DNA of 64,000 nt, taken from positions 124,001 through 188,000 of the forward strand of contig CAVUPU010000004.1 in NCBI GenBank assembly GCA_963743425.1. Direction: 5' to 3'. The position numbers were made by a program, and so were the translations under genes. Source of the DNA: JAJVID01 sp963743425. GTDB taxonomy: Bacteria; Acidobacteriota; Blastocatellia; RBC074. The notes beneath the pieces were generated by a model. The model saw only the letters and a program-made list of their open reading frames with translations, was not told the origin of the DNA and did not search any database. Below, one piece after another: positions 27,619 to 39,395 of this stretch (the stretch's first letter is position 1; the number at the start of each line of letters is the position of its first letter).

Positions 27619-30078
<2,460 letters not shown>

Positions 30079-30418
30079 TGCCAGTAAAACCTCGTAATGT
30101 ATCCAAACTGCAAATTCTTTCAGTCTGTTTTTGGAGAAAGGAGCGGCTGAGCGAGCATGTCACGTTTGATCGTTCCACCTCGGCTCTCAACTTCGCGTTC
30201 CCCGAAAGCATAGTCACATTCCCCGTCTTTGACAATATCGAGCCGCTTGATTTTATCGCTCCGCTCAGGTAGACAATGCCCAGCGATTTCTGTCGAGAAA
30301 GATGAATGCAATCACATCGCGCCCGTAACAGCCCACATCGCCGTGTCCGTCGGCAATCGAGCGGTCATCTTGCTGAGCGTCTACCGTGTTTGAAACCGGT
30401 TGGAATTATTTTCGCTTT
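30079..30418. other. Intergenic region upstream of lon, no recognised gene
   Basis: Short open frames on both strands show no recognisable family and no good ribosome sites. The lon promoter should lie here. The stretch ends at the perfect palindrome starting at 30419. Confidence 0.5.
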
Positions 30419-30509
30419 GCTGAGTCAGTACCGCGAGCGGTAGCGAGCGGACTTCCCAATTAAGTTAATTGGGAAGTCCGCTCGCTACCGCTCGCGGTAC
30501 TGACTCAGC
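30419..30509. repeat. Perfect 91-base palindrome of the REP-like family before the M28 peptidase
   Basis: Two 45-base arms (30419-30463, 30465-30509) match without mismatch around one central G. The core is GTCAGTACCGCGAGCGGTAG. It ends ten bases before the ATG at 30520; GAGGG is the ribosome site. Confidence 0.95.
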
Positions 30510-30519
30510 TTGAGGGATT

Positions 30520-32381
30520 ATGAAAAAAAATCGTCCATTGATCCGCCTATTCGTCTTCGTGATCTGTTTCGGCCTGGTCTGCCCCGTCGGCTCCGATGTC
30601 CTGGCGACGCCAAGCCAGGCCAAAAGCAGCGCGCGGAAGAAGAGCGCCGCGAAAAAGCGCGCTTCCAGCAGGAGCCGCCGCAGTAGTTCCAGACGCGCGC
30701 GCCGTCGCAGTCGAAGCGGCGTGGCTACGACGCCTCGCCCGGCGTTCGACAAGATAATGTCCGAGAACCGCGCGCTGCTGAGCGAATCGAGCGAAGCCGA
30801 ATTAGCCGCTTCGCAGATCGAGGAGAACAAGTTGCGCGCCCACGTCAAATACCTGGCCGACGACCTGCTCGAAGGGCGCGGCCCCGGATCGCGCGGCGGA
30901 ATGCTCGCGGCCAAATACATCGCGGCGCAGTTCGAAGCTCTCGGACTCGAACCGGCGAGCGCCGACCGGAGTTTCTTCCAACAGGTTCGGATGATCGAAT
31001 CGAGAACCGATCCTTCTACAAAGTTAGTGGTCAAAAGCGAGTCCAGCGACGCCGAATTCAAATTCGGCGATGATTTCGTCGCCGGGACCGATCTCGAGCA
31101 GGCCGAAATCCCAATCAACAGCGACATCATTTTCGCCGGTTATGGCGTCAGCGCGCCCGAAAACAACTGGGACGACTACAAAGGGCTGGACGTTCGCGGC
31201 AAGGTTCTGATGATCATGGTCAACGATCCGCCCGCGACGCCTTCGGAGCCGAATCTCTTCGGTGGCAAGGCGCTGACCTATTACGGCCGCTGGACGTACA
31301 AATACGAAGAGGCGGCGCGGCGCGGCGCGGCCGGGGTGATCCTGATTCACACCAATGACTCGGCCGGCTACGGCTGGAACGTCGTGCGCAGCTCATGGGC
31401 GGCGCCCGGTTCGGTCTCGCGCCTGAAGCGAACGCGCCCTCATTGAAATTGAAATCGTGGGCGCCAGAAGAGACCGCCCGCAAGATCACGCAATTGGGAG
31501 GGAAGAACCTCGATCAGTTGCGTCAATCGGCCGCTTCGCGCGCCTTCAATCCGGCGTCGCTCAACGTCAGGGTCAATATGACGCTGCGGACGCAGTCACA
31601 GCGCCTGACTTCGCCTAACGTCGTGGCGATCTACCGCGGCAACGATCCGACGCTGATGAACGAATACGTGGTCTATTCCGCGCATTGGGACCATCTGGGC
31701 GTCAGGCCCGACCAGCCGGGCGACAACATTTACAACGGCGCGGTGGATAACGCGACGGGAATCGCCGGCATGATCGCGATTGCGAACGCCTTCAACGCGC
31801 TGGCCATCAAGCCGCGCCGCTCGATCCTTTTCATCGCCACCACCGCCGAAGAGCAGGGGTTGTTAGGCGCGGAGTATTACGCGCGCCATCCACTCGTCCC
31901 GCTTCAGCAGACGATCGCCAACATCAACCTCGATTCGATGAACGCGCTGGGCGTGACGACGGACATCACGCCGCTCGGCGCCAACCGCTCGACGCTGGGC
32001 AAATTCATCGAAGAGGTGGCTAAAGAGAACACCGTGACGGTCTCGCCGGACCCCAGACCAGAGCAAGGCTCCTTCTACCGATCCGATCATTTCCCGTTCG
32101 CCAAGGCGGGCGTCCCAGCCGTCAGTTTCAATCCCGGCGTGAAGTTCGTCGGCCATTCCGAAAAATGGGGCGAAGAGCAGTTCCGGGACTACAATCAGAA
32201 TCGCTACCATCAGCCCTCGGACGAATACAGCCCGAACTGGAATTTCGGTGGAATGGTTCAACAGTCGCGGCTGGCTTTCTCGCTAGGCTTGCGCGTGGCA
32301 AACGCGACCGAAACGCCGCAATGGAACAAGGGCGATGAGTTCGAAAGGGCGCGGTTGAAGTCGCTCGGAAAGGCGCAGTGA
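30520..32381 (+). pseudogene. M28 family metallopeptidase with PA insert, secreted; single frameshift
   Basis: Two frames, 30520-31446 and about 31395-32381, form one peptidase of about 620 residues. A signal peptide is followed by a strongly basic stretch (residues 33-65, Lys/Arg/Ser-rich), then a PA domain and the M28 zinc aminopeptidase domain. The ligands are visible: SAHWDHLG, GAVDNATG, TAEEQGLLG, INLDSMNALG and RSDHFPFA. Adding one G in the run at 31397-31399 joins SSW to GGARFGLAPEANAP in the right frame. All catalytic residues are kept, so the frameshift may be an error in a homopolymer. Confidence 0.85.
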
Positions 32382-32435
32382 GCGGTACGGTACGGGGAGC
32401 GTAAGCGACCTGAGCGGTACGGTACGGGGAGCGTA
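32380..32435. repeat. Direct repeat GAGCGGTACGGTACGGGGAG between convergent genes
   Basis: Two 24-base copies, 32380-32403 and 32412-32435, joined by AGCGACCT. GGGGAGCGTAAGCGACCTGA also occurs in both arms of the palindrome at 36021-36110, so the two loci share an element family. Confidence 0.9.
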
Positions 32436-32439
32436 CCGC

Positions 32440-33424
32440 CTAAACGTATCCGTTCTCTTCAAACCACCGGACGGCCTTCTCCAGGGCCGCCTCGATCGGG
32501 TTTTGCGGCAGTCCCAGTTCGCGGACGGCCTTTGACGAATCGTAATACATCGCTTTTCTCGACATCTGCGCCGCATAGAAAGAGACCTGTGGCTTCTTGC
32601 CCAGGCGCGCGAGCATCATCTCGTCAATGAAGGCCGCCGCGATCGGGATGGAGTGAGGAATGGCTATTCGCGGGGCGCGTTTGCCCGTGATCGCCGCGAG
32701 GATTTCGAGCGTCTCTTTGAGCGAAAGATTGCGGGCGCCCAGAATGTATCGCTCGCCGGTTCGCCCTCTTTCCCAGGCCAGAATGTGCCCCCGCGCGACA
32801 TCTTCGACGTTCGATCAGATTGAGGCCCGTGCGGACGTAAGCCGGCATCCGATCTTGCAGGAAGCGCAGTATGATCTCGCCCGTCGGAGTGGGTTTGACA
32901 TCGCGCTCGCCTACGGGCGTTGACGGATTGACGATCACCACATCCAGCCCTTCGCGCGCCGCCCGGAGCGCGGCCTGTTCGGCCAGGTATTTCGATTTCT
33001 TGTAATCGCTGACAAGCTCTTCGAGCGTGGTCTGTGTCTCCTCGGTTCCGAGCGCGCCCGGAGCGGGAATTCCGATCGCCGCGACCGAACTGGTGTGAAC
33101 GACACGTTTGACTTTCGCGGCGCGCGCGGCGGCCAGCAGATTTTTTGCGCCATCGACGTTGGCGCGATAGATCGAGTCGCGATCTTTCACCCACAAAGAA
33201 TAATGAGCCGCGACGTGAAAGACCGCGTCGCAGCCCGCTATCTGTTCGGCGAGCTTATGTCGGTCATCGAGATCGCCTTCGACCAACTCGATGGGCAAGC
33301 CGGCGATATTTCTCCGGTCGCTCCCCGGGCGAACCAACGCCCTGACCTGATACCCATCGCGAAGCAACGCTCGCGCCAGATGGCCGCCGATGAAGCCAGT
33401 GGCGCCTGTGACGAATGCTTTCAT
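32440..33424 (-). pseudogene. hpnA: Hopanoid-associated sugar epimerase HpnA, single frameshift
   Basis: An extended-SDR NAD-dependent epimerase of about 327 residues. MKAFVTGATGFIGGHLARAL binds NAD; the catalytic Ser/Tyr/Lys are in HTSSVAAIG and DYKKSKYLAE. HpnA is encoded with hopanoid genes in many bacteria. The frame breaks near 32813: deleting one A gives LNLIDVEDVARGHILAWERG, and the same frame then runs on to KAVRWFEENGYV and the stop at 32440. The start at 33424 stands directly against an ACTGCCC heptamer array, leaving no recognisable ribosome site. Confidence 0.85.
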
Positions 33425-33540
33425 AGTGGGCAGTGGGCAGTGGGCAGTGGGCAGTCGGGCAGCGGGCAGTGGGCAGTAGGCGTGGGTTGTATTCACAAAA
33501 ATCCAACTGTCCACTACTCACTACCCACTGCCCACTATCT
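33425..33540. repeat. Inverted heptamer array (GGGCAGT type) filling the hpnA-yjbQ gap
   Basis: Left arm of GGGCAGT units (33427-33480), right arm of CCACTAC/CCCACTG units (about 33508-33539). The array spans the whole interval between the yjbQ stop and the hpnA start. Confidence 0.9.
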
Positions 33541-34032
33541 TCAGATCCCCATCACTTGAACGTGAACTTTCCGGTTGTTCGGGCCGTCGAATTCGGTAAG
33601 GAGAACATTCTGCCAGGTTCCTAGTTTCAGCCTGCCGTCAATGATCGGAATGGAAACGCTATGGCCGACCACGACGGCGCGAAGATGCGCGTCGGCGTTT
33701 CTACGATCGCAGTCGGAAAGCAGCGGATCATTGTGTTTGTAATAGACGGCGCTCGGAATGACCTGCTCGAACATGTTTGCCATATCAGAAAGGAGCGCGC
33801 CCTGGACTTCATTCATCATCAACCCGGCGGTGGTATGCAGCGACGAGATGTGAACGATGCCGTCGCGGATCGGGGCCTGTTCGACGAATGCGGCGATCTC
33901 TCCGGTGATGCTTTTCAATTCGACTCGCTCGTTGGTCCTGATGACGAATGTGGTGGAGGCTATTTTGTATTTTCCTTCTTTGGTCTCTATCTCTGGATGT
34001 GTCTCTACCGCCGAAAGCGCTAGATTGCTCAT
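33541..34032 (-). CDS. YjbQ/UPF0047 family protein
   Basis: A 163-residue cytosolic protein. GIVHISSLHTTAGLMMNE, NDPLLSDCDRRNADAHLRA and IDGRLKLGTWQNVLLTEFDGP are the signature of UPF0047 (YjbQ), a single-domain fold with a conserved His/Thr/Glu pocket. Some members show weak thiamine-phosphate synthase activity, but the true role is unknown. Length is typical apart from about 20 extra N-terminal residues. It lies in a minus-strand run with hpnA downstream and hpnG upstream. Confidence 0.9.
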   Translation of the reverse strand: MSNLALSAVETHPEIETKEGKYKIASTTFVIRTNERVELKSITGEIAAFVEQAPIRDGIVHISSLHTTAGLMMNEVQGALLSDMANMFEQVIPSAVYYKHNDPLLSDCDRRNADAHLRAVVVGHSVSIPIIDGRLKLGTWQNVLLTEFDGPNNRKVHVQVMGI

Positions 34033-34148
34033 TTATAGTTCTCCTTGGTTTTTATCCGGGGATCATCTATTTCCGTTAAAAACGGGCGAGAAACTCTAGG
34101 CGCCCGCTCGCGCCTTGTCAACCTGCGTAAATTTCGACACAGCCTGTT

Positions 34149-34937
34149 TCATGCGCCCATCGCCGCCTGCAGGCCCGCTCTCAGAGATTGGAGCGCGCGT
34201 CTGATGGTCAGCATTAACCGGAACGCGGCTGACGGGCGGGCAGTCATCGCCGCAGCCATTCGCCAGCCGTTTATTCGGCCATTGTCGTTATAAACCCGAT
34301 TGAAATCCGGGATGTCGCGCTCGGCTTCATCGGATATGATGCGCAATGCGGCGGCTGGTAGACCGAGCAGGGCGCATGCGCTGAGCGCCTCGTAGGTTTC
34401 CATATCGACCGCCGCCGCGCCGTAATGAGAGCCGAGCGCCAATTTCTCTTTCGCTTCCGTGACGATCCTGCCGACCGTAATTCCAGACGTTCGAGCGAAG
34501 GAAAGACGCGAGCGGGTTAACGCCCCGGACAGAAAGTCAGACAGCCGGCTATCGCCAGCGATGGCCGCGACCTCTTCACGGCCTGGCCATTCGAGGCTCG
34601 TAAGATCAATAGCGCGCGCGTCGTAACAGAGATCGTAAATAACCGCGGCGCCCACCCGGAGCTGCGGATCTAGCCCGCCCGCCAAACCCGTGACAATTAA
34701 AGCGTCGTAGTGGTTGTTAGTGAGGTGTTTCGCGAGCCGGTCGGCGAAGCCGACCGCGCCCATCCCCGATTGCAAAATCGTGATCCGGCGTCCGCCAAAC
34801 AGTCCGCGGCAGATTTTCATGCGGGGCTCTTCCGAAAAGGATTTATCCGAGAGCAAATCGGCGCTGATTTTGAATTCGACATCGACGGCCACGCCGATGC
34901 AGAGATCGGCGCCGCCTGAAGCGCGTGGTTCACTCAT
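34149..34937 (-). CDS. hpnG: Nucleoside phosphorylase-like protein, probable HpnG (hopanoid-associated)
   Basis: A 262-residue member of the phosphorylase/nucleosidase superfamily. Features are ITILQSGMGAVGFADRLAK, VTGLAGGLDPQLRVGAAVIYD and AAAVDMETYEALSACALLGLP; the last contains the family's catalytic M-E/D site. HpnG removes adenine from adenosylhopane to give ribosylhopane, and is usually annotated as hopanoid-associated phosphorylase. The ATG at 34937 overlaps the fni stop as ATGA, indicating coupling. hpnA and fni nearby support the hopanoid reading, but a 5'-methylthioadenosine-type nucleosidase cannot be excluded. Confidence 0.72.
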   Translation of the reverse strand: MSEPRASGGADLCIGVAVDVEFKISADLLSDKSFSEEPRMKICRGLFGGRRITILQSGMGAVGFADRLAKHLTNNHYDALIVTGLAGGLDPQLRVGAAVIYDLCYDARAIDLTSLEWPGREEVAAIAGDSRLSDFLSGALTRSRLSFARTSGITVGRIVTEAKEKLALGSHYGAAAVDMETYEALSACALLGLPAAALRIISDEAERDIPDFNRVYNDNGRINGWRMAAAMTARPSAAFRLMLTIRRALQSLRAGLQAAMGA

Positions 34938-35998
34938 CGCGTCGCAAGGCGGCGATGCTCGACCCATTCGAGCAAACGCCCTCCAATCACCGCGTGGTCA
35001 GGGTTGAGGTCGTCAACCCTTGCGCATCCGCACAGCATCAGCGCCACGCGCAATTCATCGCAGAAGGCGTTCAGAAAAGCTTCGACGCCCTCGATCCCGC
35101 CCGAAACGTAAGCGCGCAGGACCGGGAGCGCGACGCCGACGACTTTCGCGCCCAGAGCCAGGGCCTTCGCCGCCTGCAGCCCCGTGCGGATGCCGCCTGA
35201 CGCGATCAGATTAAGATCGAGCGAACGAAGCTCACAGACGCTGGCGGCGGTCGGGACGCCCCAGTCCCAGAAGGCTTCGCCCAGATGGCGCATCGCGCGA
35301 TTGCGGATCGTTTCAACCCCGACCCACGAAGTTCCTCCGGCGCCCGAAACGTCAATCCATTCGACTCCGGCGCCACGGAGCTTCATTCCCGATTCGCGCG
35401 CAAAGCCGCAGCCCGTCTCTTTGACGATGATCGGCAGCGGAGACTCGCTGACCAGCCTTTTGATGGCGTCGAGCGAGCCGCGAAAATCGTGGTCGCCGTT
35501 CTCCTGAATGATCTCCATCGCCGCGTTCAGGTGGATGCACATCGCGTCGGCGCCTATCTCCTCGGCCAGCCGCGTCACTTCGCGCGCGCTCAATTCGCGC
35601 GCCTGCGCTACGCCGATGTTTCCGAACAACAAGACATTCGGCGCGACGTCGCGCACCTGGAAGGTCTTCTTCATTTCAGGGTGTCGAAGCGTCACGCGCT
35701 GCGAACCCACGCCGAAACCGATGCCCATTCGATCGGCCAGCGCGGCTATCTCGCGGTTGAACCGCGCGACCTCTTCCGCGCCCCCGGTCATCCCAGTGAT
35801 GATCAGCGGATAGTTCAAACGTTTGCCGAGCGCGACGACGCCCAGATCGATGTCTTCGAGCCTGGTTTCTACCAGAGGCTGATGAACCAGTTCGACATCC
35901 TCGAAGAGAGTAGTCTTCCGGCGGAACTCCACATCCTGGTTCGCGCAGAGGTCGAAGTGACTGAGCTTACGATTGACAATTTCAGTTGTTACCGGCAT
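34934..35998 (-). CDS. fni: Type 2 isopentenyl-diphosphate isomerase
   Basis: A 354-residue FMN/NADPH-dependent enzyme that interconverts isopentenyl and dimethylallyl diphosphate. RKLSHFDLC near the N-terminus, ITGMTGGAEEVARFN, GVGSQRV, CIHLNAAMEIIQENGDHDF, VKETGCGF, DVSGAGGTSW and ASGGIRTGLQAAKALALGA are all standard. Length is normal. It shares an ATGA overlap with the downstream hpnG-like gene. The start lies 23 bases from a perfect 90-base palindrome, and no strong ribosome site is evident beyond an A-rich stretch with GAAAG. Confidence 0.95.
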   Translation of the reverse strand: MPVTTEIVNRKLSHFDLCANQDVEFRRKTTLFEDVELVHQPLVETRLEDIDLGVVALGKRLNYPLIITGMTGGAEEVARFNREIAALADRMGIGFGVGSQRVTLRHPEMKKTFQVRDVAPNVLLFGNIGVAQARELSAREVTRLAEEIGADAMCIHLNAAMEIIQENGDHDFRGSLDAIKRLVSESPLPIIVKETGCGFARESGMKLRGAGVEWIDVSGAGGTSWVGVETIRNRAMRHLGEAFWDWGVPTAASVCELRSLDLNLIASGGIRTGLQAAKALALGAKVVGVALPVLRAYVSGGIEGVEAFLNAFCDELRVALMLCGCARVDDLNPDHAVIGGRLLEWVEHRRLATR

Positions 35999-36020
35999 AC
36001 AAAGCTTTCATTTCAAAATC

Positions 36021-36110
36021 GGTACAGTAGGGGGAGCGTAAGCGACCTGAGCATCTATCAATAGGCCTATTGATAGATGCTCAGGTCGCTTACGCTCCCC
36101 CTACTGTACC
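36021..36110. repeat. Perfect 90-base palindrome without spacer, before fni
   Basis: Arms 36021-36065 and 36066-36110 match exactly, meeting at AGGCCT. Core is GGGGAGCGTAAGCGACCTGA, shared with 32380-32435 but not with the TCAGTACCG family. Confidence 0.96.
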
Positions 36111-36169
36111 ACCTGACGCCCATCACATCCTCAAAGGATTTCTGCCACGATATACGTAAGATAACCATT

Positions 36170-37153
<984 letters not shown>

Positions 37154-37180
37154 TTCTAACTCTCCTGCGAGGATTGAGGA

Positions 37181-37288
37181 TCGAGGATCATTTTCCATTT
37201 TCCATATTACATTTTTCATTTGTCATTGCTGCGGAGCCCCAATTCCTGCAATGGTAAATGGAATATGGAATATGATCTTTGATCCTCG
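37181..37288. repeat. Imperfect inverted array (TTTTCCA type) before the GT2 gene
   Basis: GAGGATCGAGGATCATTTTC with repeated TTTTCCA/TTTTCAT units (37181-37227) pairs loosely with ATGGAATATGG units ending in GATCCTCG (37249-37288). Confidence 0.75.
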
Positions 37289-37357
37289 AAGTTGTCGATG
37301 CCGGAAAGGGGGGCAGCTTAGCATTGGGCCATCAAAATTGCCATTCGCGCGCCGGTT

Positions 37358-38461
37358 CTATTCGCTCTCCGGCGGGCGGCCCATCGGGTCGAACCCGACG
37401 AAGACAGGCTCCGGCGTGAGAGGAACGCCGAATTTTTCCGCCACTCGCTCTTGAATCTCCTTCATAAGCCCGATCACTTCACGCGCGGTCGCGCCGCTAC
37501 GATTGACAATCGCCAGCGTATGCTTCGAAGAGATTCCGACCGGGCCGCGGCTGTAGCCTTTATGAAACCCCGCGCGTTCGATCAACCAGGCAGCGGGGAC
37601 TTTCACCCTGCCATCGCCAGCCGGGAAATTCGGAACCCGTTCGACGCCGCTGATCAGATCCTGCTCTCTGGCGATATCTTCAATGCGAGCGAAGGCGCCG
37701 GATGTGATGACCGGGTTTTTGAAGAACGATCCCGCGCTGCGACAATCGGGATCATCGGGCACGATCAACATTGCCTTTCGCGCGCGGATCTCGCGCACAA
37801 CTTCGCGCGTCAGCCTGAGCGAAGGCCTGGTCGAAACATTCGAGAAGTAGCTTTTGAGATCGGGATAGCGGATCGCCGGCTCTCCGTTAGTTTTCAGCGC
37901 ATAAGTGACTGCCGTGACGACGTAGCGGTCGCGAGCCGTGGCGTTGAAGACGCTGGCGCGATAGCTGAATTGGCATTGTTCATTGCTCAATTCGGCGAAC
38001 CCTCCGGCGAGGCGATCGAAGACACGAACCGAGATGATCGTCTCGCTAACATCCTGCCCGTAAGCGCCGACGTTCTGAATGGGCGTGCCGCCGACGCTGC
38101 CCGGAATCCCGCTTAAACATTCAACGCCCGCCAGATCACGCTCGACGCATTGGCTTACAAGCTCGTCCCAATCCTCGCCGGCCAGGGCGGTGACGATGAC
38201 CTCGTCGCCTTCGTCGCGCCAGGTCACGCCTTTGAGCGCCACGTGAACGACCAGACCTGGGAAGCCTTCGTCGGCGACCAGCGCGTTGCTCCCGCCGCCG
38301 AGAATGAAAAGAGGAAGGCGCTGTTGTTCAGCGAACGAAAACGCCGCGATCATTTCGTCCTCGCCGCGCGCTTCTGCGAAAAAGCGCGCGGGGCCGCCGA
38401 TCCGCAGCGTGGTCAACGGCGCGAGCGGAACGTTTTGCTGAATCAATTCCTGATCGGGCAT
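37358..38461 (-). CDS. murB: UDP-N-acetylenolpyruvoylglucosamine reductase
   Basis: A 367-residue FAD enzyme that reduces UDP-GlcNAc-enolpyruvate to UDP-MurNAc in peptidoglycan synthesis. TTLRIGGPARFF, ILGGGSNALVADEGFPGLVV, GIPGSVGGTPIQNVGAYGQD and DPDCRSAGSFFKNP are diagnostic; the last includes the catalytic Ser. Type I features (a long insert with YRASVFN) are seen. The ATG at 38461 gives the expected N-terminus; an open frame extends further up but only shadows the UDG gene. It is the last gene of the operon beginning at msbA. Confidence 0.95.
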   Translation of the reverse strand: MPDQELIQQNVPLAPLTTLRIGGPARFFAEARGEDEMIAAFSFAEQQRLPLFILGGGSNALVADEGFPGLVVHVALKGVTWRDEGDEVIVTALAGEDWDELVSQCVERDLAGVECLSGIPGSVGGTPIQNVGAYGQDVSETIISVRVFDRLAGGFAELSNEQCQFSYRASVFNATARDRYVVTAVTYALKTNGEPAIRYPDLKSYFSNVSTRPSLRLTREVVREIRARKAMLIVPDDPDCRSAGSFFKNPVITSGAFARIEDIAREQDLISGVERVPNFPAGDGRVKVPAAWLIERAGFHKGYSRGPVGISSKHTLAIVNRSGATAREVIGLMKEIQERVAEKFGVPLTPEPVFVGFDPMGRPPESE

Positions 38462-38472
38462 CGGCTTCGATC

Positions 38473-39285
38473 TTACGGCTCTATCTCGCCGCGCAGAAAC
38501 GCGCGAACTTTCTTCAAATCTTCCCAGGCTTCGCGCTTCTTGTCGGGCGAGCGCAGCAGATAAGCCGGATGGAATGTCGGCAACACTTTGATTCCGGGAA
38601 TGTGCGGATAGTCCTTGAATTGACCGCGCATCCTCGTAATGCCTTCCCTGGTGTTGAGCAGAGCCTGCATCGCGGGGTTGCCCAGCGCCACGATCAGCTT
38701 CGGGCGAATCGCCGCGATCTGGCGAAAGAGAAACGGGATGCACGCTTTGACTTCGTCCGATTCGGGAGCGCGGTTGCCTGGCGGGCGCGATTTGACCACG
38801 TTGGCGATGTAAACATCTTCGCGTTTCAGATCAATCGCCTCGATCATTTTGGTGAGCAACTGCCCCGCGCGGCCCACGAAGGGGCGGCCCGTGGCGTCTT
38901 CATCAGCGCCCGGGCCTTCGCCTACAAACATCAACTCGGCTTTCGAAGAGCCTTCGCCGAAGACTATGTTCGTGCGTGTTGAGGCGAGCTTGCAGCGCCG
39001 GCAATCACCGAGGTCGCGGTGAATGTCTTCGAGGGTTTCGTTGGCGTATAGAGCCTCAGTTGACGGTGGCGCGGTTTCGCCGAAGAGCGATGATTCGCCG
39101 AAGAGTGAGGCTGCGGTCCCGTTCTCTTGTTTAGTCGGCATAGTGATTGTCGGTTCAGGAACGAGTTGTGGGGGCGGGGTGATTGTCGATATTTCGCCGA
39201 TATGCGTCAGACCGAGCTCGCTGTAATAGCGCAGATGCTCTCTGGCCTGAGCGATCAATTCCCTGAGTTCTTCTCGCGGATTCAT
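38473..39285 (-). CDS. Uracil-DNA glycosylase, family 4/5-like, with a Cys to Ser change
   Basis: A 270-residue protein. After about 85 variable residues, GDCRRCKLASTRTNIVFGEG, FVGEGPGADEDATGRPFVGRAG, ALGNPAMQALL and LPTFHPAYLLRSP are the standard motifs. Such enzymes remove uracil from DNA and carry a 4Fe-4S cluster bound by four Cys. Two are in CRRC and one in VKACIPF. The usual fourth, in K-C-R-P-P-x-N-R, is a Ser here (VVKSRPPGNR), so the cluster may be absent, altered or use another ligand. The start lies directly after the CAGGTTT-type array. Confidence 0.88.
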   Translation of the reverse strand: MNPREELRELIAQAREHLRYYSELGLTHIGEISTITPPPQLVPEPTITMPTKQENGTAASLFGESSLFGETAPPSTEALYANETLEDIHRDLGDCRRCKLASTRTNIVFGEGSSKAELMFVGEGPGADEDATGRPFVGRAGQLLTKMIEAIDLKREDVYIANVVKSRPPGNRAPESDEVKACIPFLFRQIAAIRPKLIVALGNPAMQALLNTREGITRMRGQFKDYPHIPGIKVLPTFHPAYLLRSPDKKREAWEDLKKVRAFLRGEIEP

Positions 39286-39286
39286 A

Positions 39287-39395
39287 TGTCAGGTTTCAGG
39301 TTTCAGGTTCCAGGTTCCAGGTTCCAGGTTTCATTTCTATGTTTTGCTGGCGCCTCAAACCTGACACCTCAAACCTGACACCTGACACCTGTCAC
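39287..39395. repeat. Inverted heptamer array (CAGGTTT type) between coaBC and udg
   Basis: Left arm of TCAGGTT and CAGGTTC units (39287-39332), right arm of CTCAAAC/CTGACAC units (39352-39395). The unit equals that at 12716-12804, 27 kb away. Confidence 0.9.

Noticed and set aside
30120..30311. Possible toxin-antitoxin remnant upstream of lon
   Set aside because: Short minus-strand frames here vaguely recall small toxin or antitoxin proteins, but no motif could be identified.
37154..37219. Longer N-terminus for the GT2 enzyme starting at 37219
   Set aside because: The added residues come from repeat DNA, and a GTG with a good ribosome site at 37153 gives the normal family start.
38462..38743. 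An N-terminal extension of MurB of 94 residues
   Set aside because: It is antisense-like shadow sequence in the overlapping UDG gene and has no counterpart in MurB; the ATG at 38461 gives a standard protein.
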